Numbered from the stretch's first letter, positions 54,559 to 63,727 are shown. The stretch is 64,000 nucleotides of DNA from JAPHSX01 sp041554195 (GCA_041554195.1 JBFFMJ010000007.1:128219-192218), one strand, 5' to 3'. Made by a program: numbers and translations. The notes: a model not told the origin generated them from the sequence alone.

Positions 54559-55002
54559 ATGCCTGGTACCACCAATTTAGCTTCCCGAGGTTCGAGACTT
54601 CTAGCCGTTTTAATTGACACAATCATGATTTTACCTATTGGTGTATTGATTATGTACCTTATGGGTATGTTCGAAACAATAGAACGTGATCAAACTATCA
54701 GTAATCGCGACGAACTTATTTATGGTGTTTCTATCATATTTATATGGTTTCTTCTTCACGGTTACTTCTTGAAAAAAGCCGGTCAAACAATAGGCAAGCG
54801 TATTGTCGGCATTAAAATAGTGAGTCTTGCTGGGTCTAATGCAGCTATGAGTGCGTTAATCACTAGATACCTAATATTCTTTATATTTCAATCTATATCG
54901 TCACTTTTGTCGCTTTTGAACTTTCTGTTCATCTTTCGCGATGACCGTCGCTGTGTTCATGATTTAGTGGCAAAAACAATGGTTGTTTATGCCAACAAAT
55001 AA
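54559..55002 (+). CDS. RDD-family membrane protein (AT-rich)
   Basis: A protein of about 147 residues (171 if read from a TTG at 54487). It has the RDD pattern: ASRGSRLLAVLIDTIMILPI at the start with the first helix, a second helix near the middle, the basic segment QTIGKRIVGIKIVSL, and a final helix ending in RDDRRCVHDLVAKT. RDD proteins are small membrane proteins of mixed function, some transport-related. The AAGGAAGAG just upstream lacks a standard start codon at the proper distance, so the true start is uncertain. Composition is AT-rich compared with narL. Confidence 0.72.
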   Translation: MPGTTNLASRGSRLLAVLIDTIMILPIGVLIMYLMGMFETIERDQTISNRDELIYGVSIIFIWFLLHGYFLKKAGQTIGKRIVGIKIVSLAGSNAAMSALITRYLIFFIFQSISSLLSLLNFLFIFRDDRRCVHDLVAKTMVVYANK

Positions 55003-55103
55003 GTCTGACAAATGTGTCCGGCAGATGCATTCCGAGCCGCCTCGCTCTTCTGCATATAAAATCAGCAAAAACACTAGAAATTCAACTAAGGATACCTTGC
55101 CTT

Positions 55104-55586
55104 ATGAAAGCGAATAAATTAATTACGATTTTTGTTCTACTTTCTTCTATTTGTTTTTCGCACTCTGCTTTAAGTATCTCATCGACTGACGTAGATACCG
55201 AGAAAATGGCTATAGCCAAACAAGTATGGGAGCCAATATTCTCAACTATCAACTTTGAAACAGAAGGAAGTCGGTTGCCGTTCACACAAGAGATATTCTT
55301 GAAGACCAATAAACTTTTCTATGAAGCTTATTCTGAGTTTCTTACTAAACCTGAATTACTACTTATGCAAAGAATGTTCGCCACCTCTGTCGGGAATAGA
55401 ATTGCAATAAACATGATGAGAACACAATATGGCTTGCAGCCCTTCCGCTTTTCATATGATGACTTTTCTGCCATGGAAAAAGAAGAATGGGAAAAGTATT
55501 CTAGAGATAACCATAAGCAGCAGAAATTATTAGAGCATAAAATGAATGGGTTTGCGCCGTTCATACAATCAAAATTAGCTAAATAA
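55104..55586 (+). CDS. small exported protein of unknown function (AT-rich)
   Basis: A 160-residue protein from ATG 55104 (MKANKLITIFVLLSSICFSH), with AAGGA upstream and a signal peptide of about 23 residues. The mature part is mostly helical and rich in charged and aromatic residues, with two methionine-rich segments (MQRMFATSVGNRIAINMMRT). No family was recognised. It follows the RDD gene by about 100 bases and shares its AT-rich composition, so the two may have entered together. Confidence 0.6.
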   Translation: MKANKLITIFVLLSSICFSHSALSISSTDVDTEKMAIAKQVWEPIFSTINFETEGSRLPFTQEIFLKTNKLFYEAYSEFLTKPELLLMQRMFATSVGNRIAINMMRTQYGLQPFRFSYDDFSAMEKEEWEKYSRDNHKQQKLLEHKMNGFAPFIQSKLAK

Positions 55587-55938
55587 ATAACATTTCTAAA
55601 AAGTTTATTAGCGGGCATTGAAAAACTTCTTACCACCAATTTAAATCGATTGATTAATCGGCAGTGCTTCGCGATAAGGTTTCTGCACAATTGTATAAGT
55701 CCAGGGTGGCCGATTAGTTCGATTCATTAATTGCGTGCTTCTGGATTTACAGCAGACGATAGATTAATGGATACGTGTGATCTGCTACGGTCGCGTAGCA
55801 GTCATCAAGCCACTAATGACTTAATAGCTACAAGCAGACATTGTAAGAATACCCACCTACCATATTTAGATACATGATTCGTGTTGATTCAGCCCTCTGA
55901 ACAAACATCATATAGCTAATGCCGTGTGCGCCTCAGCC
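55587..55938. other. gene-free AT-rich stretch with one strong hairpin
   Basis: I see no supported gene here. The one structure is an 8-bp perfect stem at 55782-55789 and 55794-55801 with a 4-base loop. It is not followed by a T-run. It lies between the small exported gene and the dehydrogenase and could be a remnant of a mobile or repeat element. Confidence 0.5.
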
Positions 55939-57219
55939 TTACAACCTGCCGTCGGTCTCTTCGGCGGGGAATAGATATTTCACATCAAACAGTACGGCCC
56001 CCGGTTTTCCTAATCGGCGTAGCGCCGCACTGCCTATTTCACGAAACTGTTTGTGTGCTACGGCGATCAGAATGGCGTCGTACTTCCCATCGCTGAGCTC
56101 TTCTTGCAGTGCGATGCCATATTCCTGTTTTGCCTCTGCGCCATCTACCCAGGGGTCGTAGATCTCTAGCTCGGCATGATATTGCTGTAGCTCGACAACG
56201 ATATCGACGACGCGGGTGTTTCGCAGGTCGGGGCAGTCCTCTTTAAAACTGAGCCCCAGTATGAGTACCCGGGCCCCGACAATCGACCGTCCCTTGCTTG
56301 CCATTAACTTGATCAGGCGTGAGGCCACATATGGCCCCATCCCTTCATTGATCTGACGACTCGCGGGGATCAGGCAGGGTTGATATCCCACCTCCTGTGC
56401 CTTGTGGGTAAGGTAGTAGGGGTCAACACCGATGCAGTGGCCACCGACCAGGCCGGGGGTGAAATTGAGAAAATTCCACTTGCTACCCGCGGCGGCCAAT
56501 ACCGCCTGGGTGTCGATGTTAAGGCGGGCGAAGATCTGCGCCAGTTCGTTCATCAGTGCGATGTTCACATCGCGCTGGGTATTTTCGATCACCTTGGCCG
56601 CTTCGGCTACCCGAATACTTGGCGCCAGGTGGGTGCCGGCCTCGATGATCTCGCCGTAGAGTGTGTCGATCTGTTTTGCGATCTCGGGGGTAGAGCCGGA
56701 GGTCACCTTAACGATGTTGCTCAGGCGGTGCTCCTTGTCTCCGGGATTAATACGCTCCGGACTGTAACCCACATAAAAATCACGATTAAATTGCAGGCCG
56801 GAAATATTCTGCAAAATGGGCACGCAGATCTCCTCGGTGGCTCCGGGGTAGACCGTTGACTCATAGACCACAACATCGCCCGCCTTCAACACACCCGCCA
56901 CCAGTTCACTGGCGGAGCGTAGCGGTTCCAGGTCGGGCCGCTTGTGCTCATCGATGGGCGTAGGGACGGTGATGATGTAAATATTACTCGCGGTAATATC
57001 GTTTACATCATCGCTAACACGCAATTGTACGGCCGCTGCCAGTTCACTGTCGGTGACCTCTTGCGTGGCATCATGACCCTGCCGAAGCGCGGCTACCCGT
57101 GTACTGTTGATATCAAAACCGGTGGTGGGATAACGCCTGCCAAAAGCGAGCGCCAGTGGCAGCCCTACATATCCCAGGCCGATAACGGCGATATGTACCT
57201 CATTATTTGAATTATTCAC
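55939..57219 (-). CDS. UDP-N-acetylhexosamine 6-dehydrogenase (TviB/WbpO-like)
   Basis: A 426-residue enzyme of the UDP-glucose/UDP-HexNAc dehydrogenase family, which makes UDP-N-acetylhexosaminuronic acid for surface polysaccharides. The NAD motif IAVIGLGYVGLPLA is at the N-terminus, and the catalytic-cysteine region PGLVGGHCIGVDPYYLTHKA is near residue 265, the version typical of TviB/WbpO. The start codon is GTG and no clear Shine-Dalgarno sequence is seen. No other polysaccharide genes lie next to it, so it is an orphan here. Substrate (GlcNAc or GalNAc form) cannot be told. Confidence 0.9.
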   Translation of the reverse strand: MNNSNNEVHIAVIGLGYVGLPLALAFGRRYPTTGFDINSTRVAALRQGHDATQEVTDSELAAAVQLRVSDDVNDITASNIYIITVPTPIDEHKRPDLEPLRSASELVAGVLKAGDVVVYESTVYPGATEEICVPILQNISGLQFNRDFYVGYSPERINPGDKEHRLSNIVKVTSGSTPEIAKQIDTLYGEIIEAGTHLAPSIRVAEAAKVIENTQRDVNIALMNELAQIFARLNIDTQAVLAAAGSKWNFLNFTPGLVGGHCIGVDPYYLTHKAQEVGYQPCLIPASRQINEGMGPYVASRLIKLMASKGRSIVGARVLILGLSFKEDCPDLRNTRVVDIVVELQQYHAELEIYDPWVDGAEAKQEYGIALQEELSDGKYDAILIAVAHKQFREIGSAALRRLGKPGAVLFDVKYLFPAEETDGRL

Positions 57220-57458
57220 AAAAGTTTAGAAACACCTGTTAAGCAGATTTTAGCGTAGCGAGCGCAGGTCCGGTTTATTGAGTTTACACTGGCATCAGCA
57301 GCAAAGGCTGTGACGGCGTGCTCCTGGCCCGTTCGGCTTCGGTCACCGCTTTTCACAACCATCAAGACCGCTGATCGCATTGTCATTGCCCTGCTTCCTA
57401 CCCTGTCACCCATGCTGCACGTTAACTATTTTGCCGTCGTTCCGTTCATTATTCTTCT

Positions 57459-58262
57459 CTACTCCAGCACCAGTTCCGGCGGCAGTATCACCTCCATCGA
57501 AATGGGCAGATGATCCGAGTGGGCATGATTGAGCACATGGCAGTGACTCACCTGCAGCCCGTCACTGACCAGAATGTGGTCGATGTGATGCTGCGGTCGC
57601 CAGCTGGGGAAGGTCTGCAGCTCCTCCACCGGCTCTCGCAGCCCAGTGGTACGAAACAGCTCGACCATCTCGGCACTCGCCGGTGAGCAGTTCATATCCC
57701 CCATCACCACCACGTGGCGATACTGATTTGCCAGTTCCCGCACAAAGGCCAGCTGGTTACGTCTGGCGCGGCGACTCAGTGAGAGGTGAACAAAGATCAC
57801 CGCCAGCGAATGCTCGCCGTGACCAAAGCGCGCCACCATCGCACCACGACCCGGTATCAGGCTCGGCAGCCGATGCTCGGTGACCTCGGCCGGGCGCAGG
57901 CGGCTCAAAAAGCCGTTGCCGTGCTGTGCCAACGGGCCGTAGTTGCGGTTGAGCTGATGATACCAGAAGGGGTAGTCGGCCTGCTGCGCCAGATATTCGG
58001 TAAGGTCAACATAGCCGGTGCGGTGACTACCCGCATCAAGCTCCTGCAGACCGACAATATCGTGGCCTCGCAGCAGCTGGGCGATATTGTCGAGGTTCTC
58101 AAAACGGCGGCGCGCCCGAAATACATGCTTCCAGCTCTTGGTGAAGTAGTGGCGCGGCAGGGTACTGCTGATCCCCACCTGGATGTTATAGCTAAGCAGC
58201 CGTAAGCGGTGCCCGGTGCTGGTTGTGCTGGCGGCGCTGGATGCAGAGGCGGCCATAGTCAT
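57459..58262 (-). CDS. endonuclease/exonuclease/phosphatase-family protein
   Basis: A 267-residue protein with the metal-dependent phosphoesterase fold. Motifs: LLSYNIQVG near the start, VGLQELDAG (catalytic Glu), VVMGDMNCSPAS, and a final DHLPISMEV with the His. Substrates may be nucleic acid, phosphoinositide or sugar-phosphate esters. The frame starts with MTMAASASS; the third codon ATG is possible too. It directly follows the acetolactate-synthase-like gene (14-base gap), likely in one transcript. Confidence 0.88.
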   Translation of the reverse strand: MTMAASASSAASTTSTGHRLRLLSYNIQVGISSTLPRHYFTKSWKHVFRARRRFENLDNIAQLLRGHDIVGLQELDAGSHRTGYVDLTEYLAQQADYPFWYHQLNRNYGPLAQHGNGFLSRLRPAEVTEHRLPSLIPGRGAMVARFGHGEHSLAVIFVHLSLSRRARRNQLAFVRELANQYRHVVVMGDMNCSPASAEMVELFRTTGLREPVEELQTFPSWRPQHHIDHILVSDGLQVSHCHVLNHAHSDHLPISMEVILPPELVLE

Positions 58263-58276
58263 GCCGTGTTTCCTTA

Positions 58277-59911
58277 TTAGATGGGGCAGACCATCTCGCC
58301 CAACGCGGCGGTGAGCTTGAGGTTCTCCCCGTAGTCTACGGGACAGTCGATAACTACCACGCTATCGCTTTCCAGCGCCTTTCTCAAGGTCGGTAATAAC
58401 TCTTCGGCGCTCTCTACCCGCACCCCCTCGGCACCAAACGACTCGGCCAGCTGCACAAAGTCGGGATTATCAAAGTCCACATGAGAGGCACGCCCGAACT
58501 GATTCATCTGTTTCCATTTAATCAGGCCATAGCCACTGTCGTTCCACACCAGCACCACGATAGGGGTCTTCATCCGCACCGCGGTCTCCAGCTCCTGCAC
58601 ATTCATCAAAAAGCCCGCATCGCCACACACCGCGACGACCTTGCGCTCGGGATAGGCGAGACTGGCGGCGATCGCGCCGGGCAGGGCGATGCCCATGCTG
58701 GCAAAACCGTTGGAGATAATGCAGGTATTGGGGTATTCGCAGCGGAACATGCGCGCCATCCACATCTTGTGGGCGCCCACATCACAGGTGACGATATCCT
58801 CCAGCGCCATCGCGGTGCGCAGGTCCCAGATGATCTTCTGTGGCTTGATGGGAAAGCCGGTGTCCGCACGACACCCATCCATTTCGCGGATCAGTGCCTC
58901 GCGCAGCGGGCGCAGGCGATGGCCGGTGTGGGGTGTCGCCAGCTCGCCAATGCGCAGCAGCGAGTGTTTGATGTCACCCACCACACCAACCTCTATTGAA
59001 TAGTAGGCATCCACCTCAGCGGGGGTGGTGTCGATATGGACGATCTTGCGATCGCGGCTGGGATGCCACAGATAGGGGTGATACTCCACCAGGTCGAAAC
59101 CGACGCAGATGATCACATCGGCCCCCTCGAAACCGCAGTGAATATAGTCCTTGGCCTGTAGCCCGGCACTGCCGAGGGCCAACGGATGGTTGAACGGCAT
59201 CACCCCCTTGGCCATGAAAGTATTGGCCACCGGGATATTCATCCGTTCGGCAAAATCCTGTAACTGCCGCCACGCGCCGCTGCGCACCACCCCGTTACCG
59301 GCAAGGATCAACGGCTGGTGCGCCGCGGAGATGGTCTTGATTGCCCGCTCCACCTGGTTCTGTGCCGGCTCCGGCAGCAGCGGATTTTTTACCGGCAGCG
59401 GGTGATCCTCCAGCTCCATCTCGGCAAGGTTCTCGGGAAACTCGATAAAGCTGGCCCCGCTCTTCTCGGTCTGCGCCAGCTTGAACGCCTTGCGCACCAC
59501 CTCGGGAATGGTATTGGGGGTGAGCAGACGGGTGGAATATTTGGTGATCGGCTGAAACATCTGCACCAGATCGAGCACCTGATGCGACTCTTTATGCAGA
59601 CGGTGGGTAGAGGCCTGGCCGGCGATGGCGACCAGTGGCGCGTGGTCCATATTGGCATCGGCCACCCCGGTGATGAGGTTGGTGGCACCGGGGCCGAGGG
59701 TGGCAAGGCAGACACCGGCCTTGCCGGTCAGTCTGCCATAGACATCGGCCATAAAGGCGGCACCCTGTTCGTGGCGGACGATAACGAAGGTAATGCTCGA
59801 ATCGAGCAGCGCGTCCATCACATCAAGGTTCTCTTCACCCGGAATGCCGAAGATATACTCGATACCCTCGTTCTCCAGACAGCGAACAAACAGTTCAGCC
59901 GCCTTCATCAT
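58277..59911 (-). CDS. acetolactate synthase-like ThDP-dependent enzyme (AlsS type)
   Basis: A 544-residue ThDP enzyme. The N-terminal domain has FGIPGEENLDVMDAL and the catalytic Glu in FVIVRHEQGAAFMADVYGRL; the ThDP-binding motif is CGDAGFLMNVQELETAVRM with the following NDSGYGLIKW. The length and style resemble catabolic AlsS, which works without a small regulatory subunit, and no such gene is nearby. It would join two pyruvates to give 2-acetolactate. Either of two adjacent ATGs may start it; GGAG fits the second better. The dsbA gene is upstream. Confidence 0.88.
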   Translation of the reverse strand: MMKAAELFVRCLENEGIEYIFGIPGEENLDVMDALLDSSITFVIVRHEQGAAFMADVYGRLTGKAGVCLATLGPGATNLITGVADANMDHAPLVAIAGQASTHRLHKESHQVLDLVQMFQPITKYSTRLLTPNTIPEVVRKAFKLAQTEKSGASFIEFPENLAEMELEDHPLPVKNPLLPEPAQNQVERAIKTISAAHQPLILAGNGVVRSGAWRQLQDFAERMNIPVANTFMAKGVMPFNHPLALGSAGLQAKDYIHCGFEGADVIICVGFDLVEYHPYLWHPSRDRKIVHIDTTPAEVDAYYSIEVGVVGDIKHSLLRIGELATPHTGHRLRPLREALIREMDGCRADTGFPIKPQKIIWDLRTAMALEDIVTCDVGAHKMWMARMFRCEYPNTCIISNGFASMGIALPGAIAASLAYPERKVVAVCGDAGFLMNVQELETAVRMKTPIVVLVWNDSGYGLIKWKQMNQFGRASHVDFDNPDFVQLAESFGAEGVRVESAEELLPTLRKALESDSVVVIDCPVDYGENLKLTAALGEMVCPI

Positions 59912-59918
59912 CTGACTC

Positions 59919-59948
59919 CTCAGTGCAATTGCGTACTACTGCACTGAG
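59919..59948 (-). other. 9-bp stem hairpin between dsbA and the acetolactate-synthase-like gene
   Basis: CTCAGTGCA (59919-59927) and TGCACTGAG (59940-59948) pair around a 12-base loop. The left arm overlaps the ribosome-binding region of the next gene on the minus strand. No T-run follows, so a role in translation initiation or mRNA processing is more likely than termination. Confidence 0.45.
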
Positions 59949-59955
59949 TCTAGAC

Positions 59956-60612
59956 CTATTTGGCGGCGGATTCCTTGGCCACCAGGAAGTCGACGATACG
60001 GATAATGTTCTCATTACTACCGGCCATCGAGCCACCGGTGCGGTACTTGCCCTGCACCGCCATGGTGGGGACACCGTCGATACCGTACTGCTTGGTCAGC
60101 ATCGCCGCCTGACGCACCAGGCCACTCACCGCAAAGGAGTCAAAGGTGGCATTGAATTCATCACCATTCACACCCCGCGAGACGAAGAAGTCGTGCAGTG
60201 CCTCCTTGGTGTTAAAGCGCTGCTTCTTCACATGCATGGCGTCGAACAACGGCTCGTGAATCTGCTCCAGCACCCCCATCACATCGGCGGTGTAGTAGGC
60301 CCGGGCATGCAACTCCCAGGTGGGGTTATTGAAGATGGCGGGAATACGCTCAAACTCCACGTTGGCCGGTTTGGTTTTCAACCATTTTTGCAGGTAGGGG
60401 TCGAAGTGAAAGCAGTGTGGGCAGCCGTACCAGAATAGCTCCACCACCTTGACCTTGCCATCGGTAGAGCCGGGCAGCGGCGGCACCACCGCCGCATACT
60501 CGACACCCTCGTCATAATCCGCAGCAGCGACCCCGGGGGCGCTGGGGGCCTCCTCGGCACAGGCCAGCAGCGGCATACAGAGCAGTAGTACAGAGAGTAA
60601 TTTACGAATCAC
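59956..60612 (-). CDS. dsbA: periplasmic thiol:disulfide oxidoreductase DsbA
   Basis: About 218 residues from GTG 60610-60612, which has GGAGG at proper distance; the TTG two codons upstream touches the Shine-Dalgarno sequence. A signal peptide (about 19 residues, ending LLACA) is followed by the DsbA fold. The active site is YGCPHCFHF near residue 62. The cis-proline loop (GIDGVPTMAVQGKYRTGG) is present. It introduces disulfides into exported proteins. In many gammaproteobacteria it lies near srkA; here it is far from it. Confidence 0.93.
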   Translation of the reverse strand: MIRKLLSVLLLCMPLLACAEEAPSAPGVAAADYDEGVEYAAVVPPLPGSTDGKVKVVELFWYGCPHCFHFDPYLQKWLKTKPANVEFERIPAIFNNPTWELHARAYYTADVMGVLEQIHEPLFDAMHVKKQRFNTKEALHDFFVSRGVNGDEFNATFDSFAVSGLVRQAAMLTKQYGIDGVPTMAVQGKYRTGGSMAGSNENIIRIVDFLVAKESAAK

Positions 60613-60761
60613 CTTCAACCTCCAAAATCATTGTTTGTATTGTGCGCCGGTCACGGCGGGTTGCCGCTACTATACCTCATGGGCCGTCATGCGCACACCG
60701 CGCTTTCCCCGCACCCAAGCCTGCATTATGCTAAGGCATACCTGATGCGAGGAGTTAACCT

Positions 60762-61253
60762 ATGAGCGAGCAGCCCAACATCAATCTCACCGAGTTTCTT
60801 AACCAGCAGTACCTCTGTGAATGTCTCACCACCCGAGAGATCCAGACTTTGTTGGAGTTCACCGAAGAGGTGAAGTTCACCAAAGATGAGGTGATCGCCA
60901 ATATCGGTGATGTCGGTGAGGCGATCTACTTCGTCGTCGAGGGCGAGGCCGCCCTGCAGCAGGACACCGAGGGCGAGGCCATTGAACTGGGACGCGCCAA
61001 GGCCGGCGGCATGATCGGCTCGATGTCCTTCTTCGACCGCAAGCCACGCTCGGTACGCATCGTCTCCAAGACCCACGGTACCCGCCTGATTCGTCTCAGT
61101 CGCAAGATGTACCAGCGGCTGCGTATCGAGCATCCGTTTATTGCGGTGAATATTCTCGAGGACGCCATCGTCAGCCTGGATGCGTTATTCAGACGAGTGA
61201 GTCAGGAGGTGGCGACCTTTTCGCGGTATGTTTATGGCGGTGGGATGCGCTAA
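60762..61253 (+). CDS. cyclic nucleotide-binding domain protein
   Basis: A 163-residue soluble protein made mostly of one cNMP-binding domain (about 30-150): VKFTKDEVIANIGDVGEAIYF, a glycine-rich phosphate cassette region (GRAKAGGMIGSMSFFDRKPRS) and the final VRIVSKTHGTRLIRLSR. No DNA-binding domain follows, so it acts alone or with a partner rather than as a CRP-like factor. GAGGAG stands before the ATG. It ends just ahead of a strong intrinsic terminator. Confidence 0.88.
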   Translation: MSEQPNINLTEFLNQQYLCECLTTREIQTLLEFTEEVKFTKDEVIANIGDVGEAIYFVVEGEAALQQDTEGEAIELGRAKAGGMIGSMSFFDRKPRSVRIVSKTHGTRLIRLSRKMYQRLRIEHPFIAVNILEDAIVSLDALFRRVSQEVATFSRYVYGGGMR

Positions 61254-61278
61254 GCCTCGCAGCATGTTGTTTGACAGG

Positions 61279-61302
61279 AGCCCCGCCGTGCGGGGCTTTT
61301 TT
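61279..61302 (+). terminator. intrinsic terminator after the cNMP-binding gene
   Basis: AGCCCCGC (61279-61286) and GCGGGGCT (61290-61297) pair around a 3-base loop and are followed by a run of six T. This is a clear rho-independent terminator. Confidence 0.9.
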
Positions 61303-61656
61303 GTGGGGCATCGGTAATTTGGTGCGGGATGTTGGCGGGGGAGTCATGCCCAGCGTCCTATACCTACACCGGCTCACCCTCACTCTCCTCACCGAAGGCA
61401 TTAATCACTTCGGTGAAAAAAGTCAGAGAACCAATGTTTCTATATTAGAAAATAATGCTTACCGCTTCGGATTTTCTTAATATTTAAGGGATCTGACACT
61501 GAGGGGCCCCGCACAATATCCATTCAGATAGTGAAGGGGGACGGAGGGGTTATTCATTAACCACTTGGTCATTTTTTTCTCCCGCCGTCCCCTTTTCCAA
61601 ACCCCCGTTTTTCACTGCCTCTATTCATTGCAGGCTCAACGTGTCATTCTCGAAAA
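61303..61656. other. gene-free region with REP-like inverted repeat
   Basis: No supported gene. A degenerate inverted repeat lies at 61533-61550 and 61578-61597: arms GTGAAGGGGGACGGAGGGG and CTCCCGCCGTCCCCTTTTCC, with the core GGGGACGG/CCGTCCCC exact. Pairs like this occur as REP/BIME-like or transposase-linked repeats in gammaproteobacteria. Confidence 0.55.
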
Positions 61657-62346
61657 ATGTGTTTCTCTTCATCCATGAGTTATGCCACGGCGACCATTCT
61701 GGTAATTACCAGCTTTTATACTTTACGTCAGGGCCGTCACAGGCAAGCCCCGCTTTTGATGCTGGCGCTGGTCCCGCTTTTTTTTGGCATTCAGCAGGGG
61801 TTCGAGGGGCTGGTGTGGCAGACGCTCAATGACGACCGTGCCGATAAGGCGGTGCCGTATGCACTGGTCTTTCACTTCTTTTCGCACTTCCTGTGGATGT
61901 GGTGGTTCCCGCTTTGCAGTTACCTCGCAGAGTACAGGAGCGTACGCAAGAAACTGTTTGCGGCGCATACCATTGTCGGCATCACCATCGGCGGGCTGGT
62001 CTATACCCAGTTGCTACTCCATCCTGAATGGCTGGTGGTCGGGGTAAAATACTACTCCATTACCTACGATATCAGCGTGCCACCCAGTGACTTCATTGAC
62101 ATCCCGATCCCGGCGAGTGCCATCTATAGCTTTATCATTCTTGTGCCGCTGCTGCTTTCAAGTCATCTCCACCTGAGGGTATTCGGTGTGCTGGTGACGG
62201 CATCGATGATATTAGCCTCGCTCGTGTATGGCTATGCACTGGTCTCGGTCTGGTGTTTCTTTGCTGCGGTGCTGTCGTTGTATCTTGCCTACATTATTCA
62301 TCGTGAGGGGAGGGGGTCGCTCCCTCGTGATTCGGCTGCTGTGTGA
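61657..62346 (+). CDS. DUF6629-like polytopic membrane protein
   Basis: A 229-residue protein with about seven hydrophobic helices. The N-terminus MCFSSSMSYATATILVITSF and the segment PLLFGIQQ-like ALVPLFFGIQQGFEGLVW match the DUF6629 pattern (MCFSATASF... and QQxxEGxxW). The function of this family is not known. It precedes the VWA gene by about 195 bases on the same strand. Confidence 0.8.
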   Translation: MCFSSSMSYATATILVITSFYTLRQGRHRQAPLLMLALVPLFFGIQQGFEGLVWQTLNDDRADKAVPYALVFHFFSHFLWMWWFPLCSYLAEYRSVRKKLFAAHTIVGITIGGLVYTQLLLHPEWLVVGVKYYSITYDISVPPSDFIDIPIPASAIYSFIILVPLLLSSHLHLRVFGVLVTASMILASLVYGYALVSVWCFFAAVLSLYLAYIIHREGRGSLPRDSAAV

Positions 62347-62429
62347 CGGATGGGGCGGGAGTCTATTAGAGTTAACTGTGTTCTGACCCCGCTTTTGGCG
62401 AACCAATCGTAATTCCCCTTACCTGCCTG

Positions 62430-62468
62430 TGTAAATTTTATGTAAATATTTCGCGGCAGGTTTTACAT
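62430..62468. promoter_or_regulatory. TGTAAAT direct repeat plus inverted copy upstream of VWA gene
   Basis: TGTAAAT occurs at 62430-62436 and 62441-62447, 11 bases apart start to start, the spacing used by OmpR/PhoB-type winged-helix regulators. An inverted TTTACAT is at 62462-62468. It lies about 70-110 bases before the VWA gene start and looks like a control site. Confidence 0.4.
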
Positions 62469-62541
62469 ATCCCTGTCTCGTTATGACCGCCTCCCCTGTT
62501 TAAGCTTAACCCACACTTAAGCTGATAACGGAGGAACAAAG

Positions 62542-63702
62542 ATGAAAAATAATATTCTGACAACGGCCATATTTATCCTCAGCGCCACACTCGTCGTGAT
62601 TTATCCAGCCATCAGGAATGATGCGCAAGCCACGCCACTGCACACAGATAATCAGCAGGTCGCACCCCCTCGTATCCAGCTGGCTATCCTGCTCGATACC
62701 AGCGGTTCTATGGATGGCCTGATCAACCAGACCCGCGAGCAGTTATGGCAGGTGGTGAACACCTTTGCCGCTAGTACGCGTGACGGCCAAACCCCGGAGC
62801 TACAGGTCGCAGTCTATGAGTACGGCAACGCAGGCCTTAGTGCCAACAACGGCTATATCCGCAAACTTCGTGGTTTCACCACCGAACTGGATGAGGTGTC
62901 ACAGGCCCTGTTCTCGCTGACAACCAATGGTGGCGACGAGTACTGCGGCTATGTGATCAGCACCGCGGTAAAGGAGTTGGCCTGGAGCGACAGTGACAAG
63001 GATATCAGGGCAATATTTATCGCCGGTAATGAACCCTTCACCCAGGGGCCAGTTGGGTTCAACAAGGCCATTGCCGGGGCCAGAGCCAGGGGTATTACCG
63101 TCAACACCATCCATGCCGGTGGCTTTAAGGAAGGGATAGAGGGCGGCTGGAAGGATGGTGCCGTGCTGGCCGGTGGTGAGTATATGAATATTGACCACAA
63201 CCACAAAGTGGTACACATCAAGGCGCCACAGGACCAGCGCCTGGCCGAGCTTAACACCCTGCTCAACGACACCTACATCCCCTATGGCAAAGAGGGTAAA
63301 CGCAAGCGTGAATTACAGTTGCAGCAGGATCAGAAAAACCAGGCGGTCTCCTCCGGGCTAATGGCCAAACGGGCCATGTCCAAGGCCAGTAAACTGTATA
63401 AAAACAGCAGCTGGGATCTGGTCGATGCCATGGAGCAGGGTGAGGTCAGCATGGACGAGCTCGATGAAGAGTCCCTTCCCGAGCCGCTGGTAGCAATGGC
63501 ACCCGAAGCGAGGGCGGAGTATGTTGTGGCCAAACAGGACGAGCGCAAAAAGATCAAACAGGAGATCCAGAAATTGAGCCAGCAGCGTGAGGCTTACGTC
63601 AATGAAAAGCGCATAGAGCAACCAGAGGTCAGCACCATGGATAAAGCACTAGTGAACGCCGTACGCAAGCAGGGGGAGAAGAAGAACTACAGTTTCAAGT
63701 AG
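62542..63702 (+). CDS. exported von Willebrand factor A domain protein
   Basis: A 386-residue protein with a signal or anchor helix (ILTTAIFILSATLVVIYPAI) and a VWA domain at about 45-235. The metal-ion site is LLDTSGSMDGL (DxSxS) with the conserved later Thr and Asp in LTTNGGDEYCGYV and IRAIFIAGNEPF. The C-terminal part (about 245-386) is charged and probably coiled-coil (QDERKKIKQEIQKLSQQREA). The start has GGAGG upstream. Likely a periplasmic or surface adhesion or scaffold protein; partners unknown. Confidence 0.88.
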   Translation: MKNNILTTAIFILSATLVVIYPAIRNDAQATPLHTDNQQVAPPRIQLAILLDTSGSMDGLINQTREQLWQVVNTFAASTRDGQTPELQVAVYEYGNAGLSANNGYIRKLRGFTTELDEVSQALFSLTTNGGDEYCGYVISTAVKELAWSDSDKDIRAIFIAGNEPFTQGPVGFNKAIAGARARGITVNTIHAGGFKEGIEGGWKDGAVLAGGEYMNIDHNHKVVHIKAPQDQRLAELNTLLNDTYIPYGKEGKRKRELQLQQDQKNQAVSSGLMAKRAMSKASKLYKNSSWDLVDAMEQGEVSMDELDEESLPEPLVAMAPEARAEYVVAKQDERKKIKQEIQKLSQQREAYVNEKRIEQPEVSTMDKALVNAVRKQGEKKNYSFK

Positions 63703-63727
63703 CCCAAGGCATTATGAGGGATGAGGA

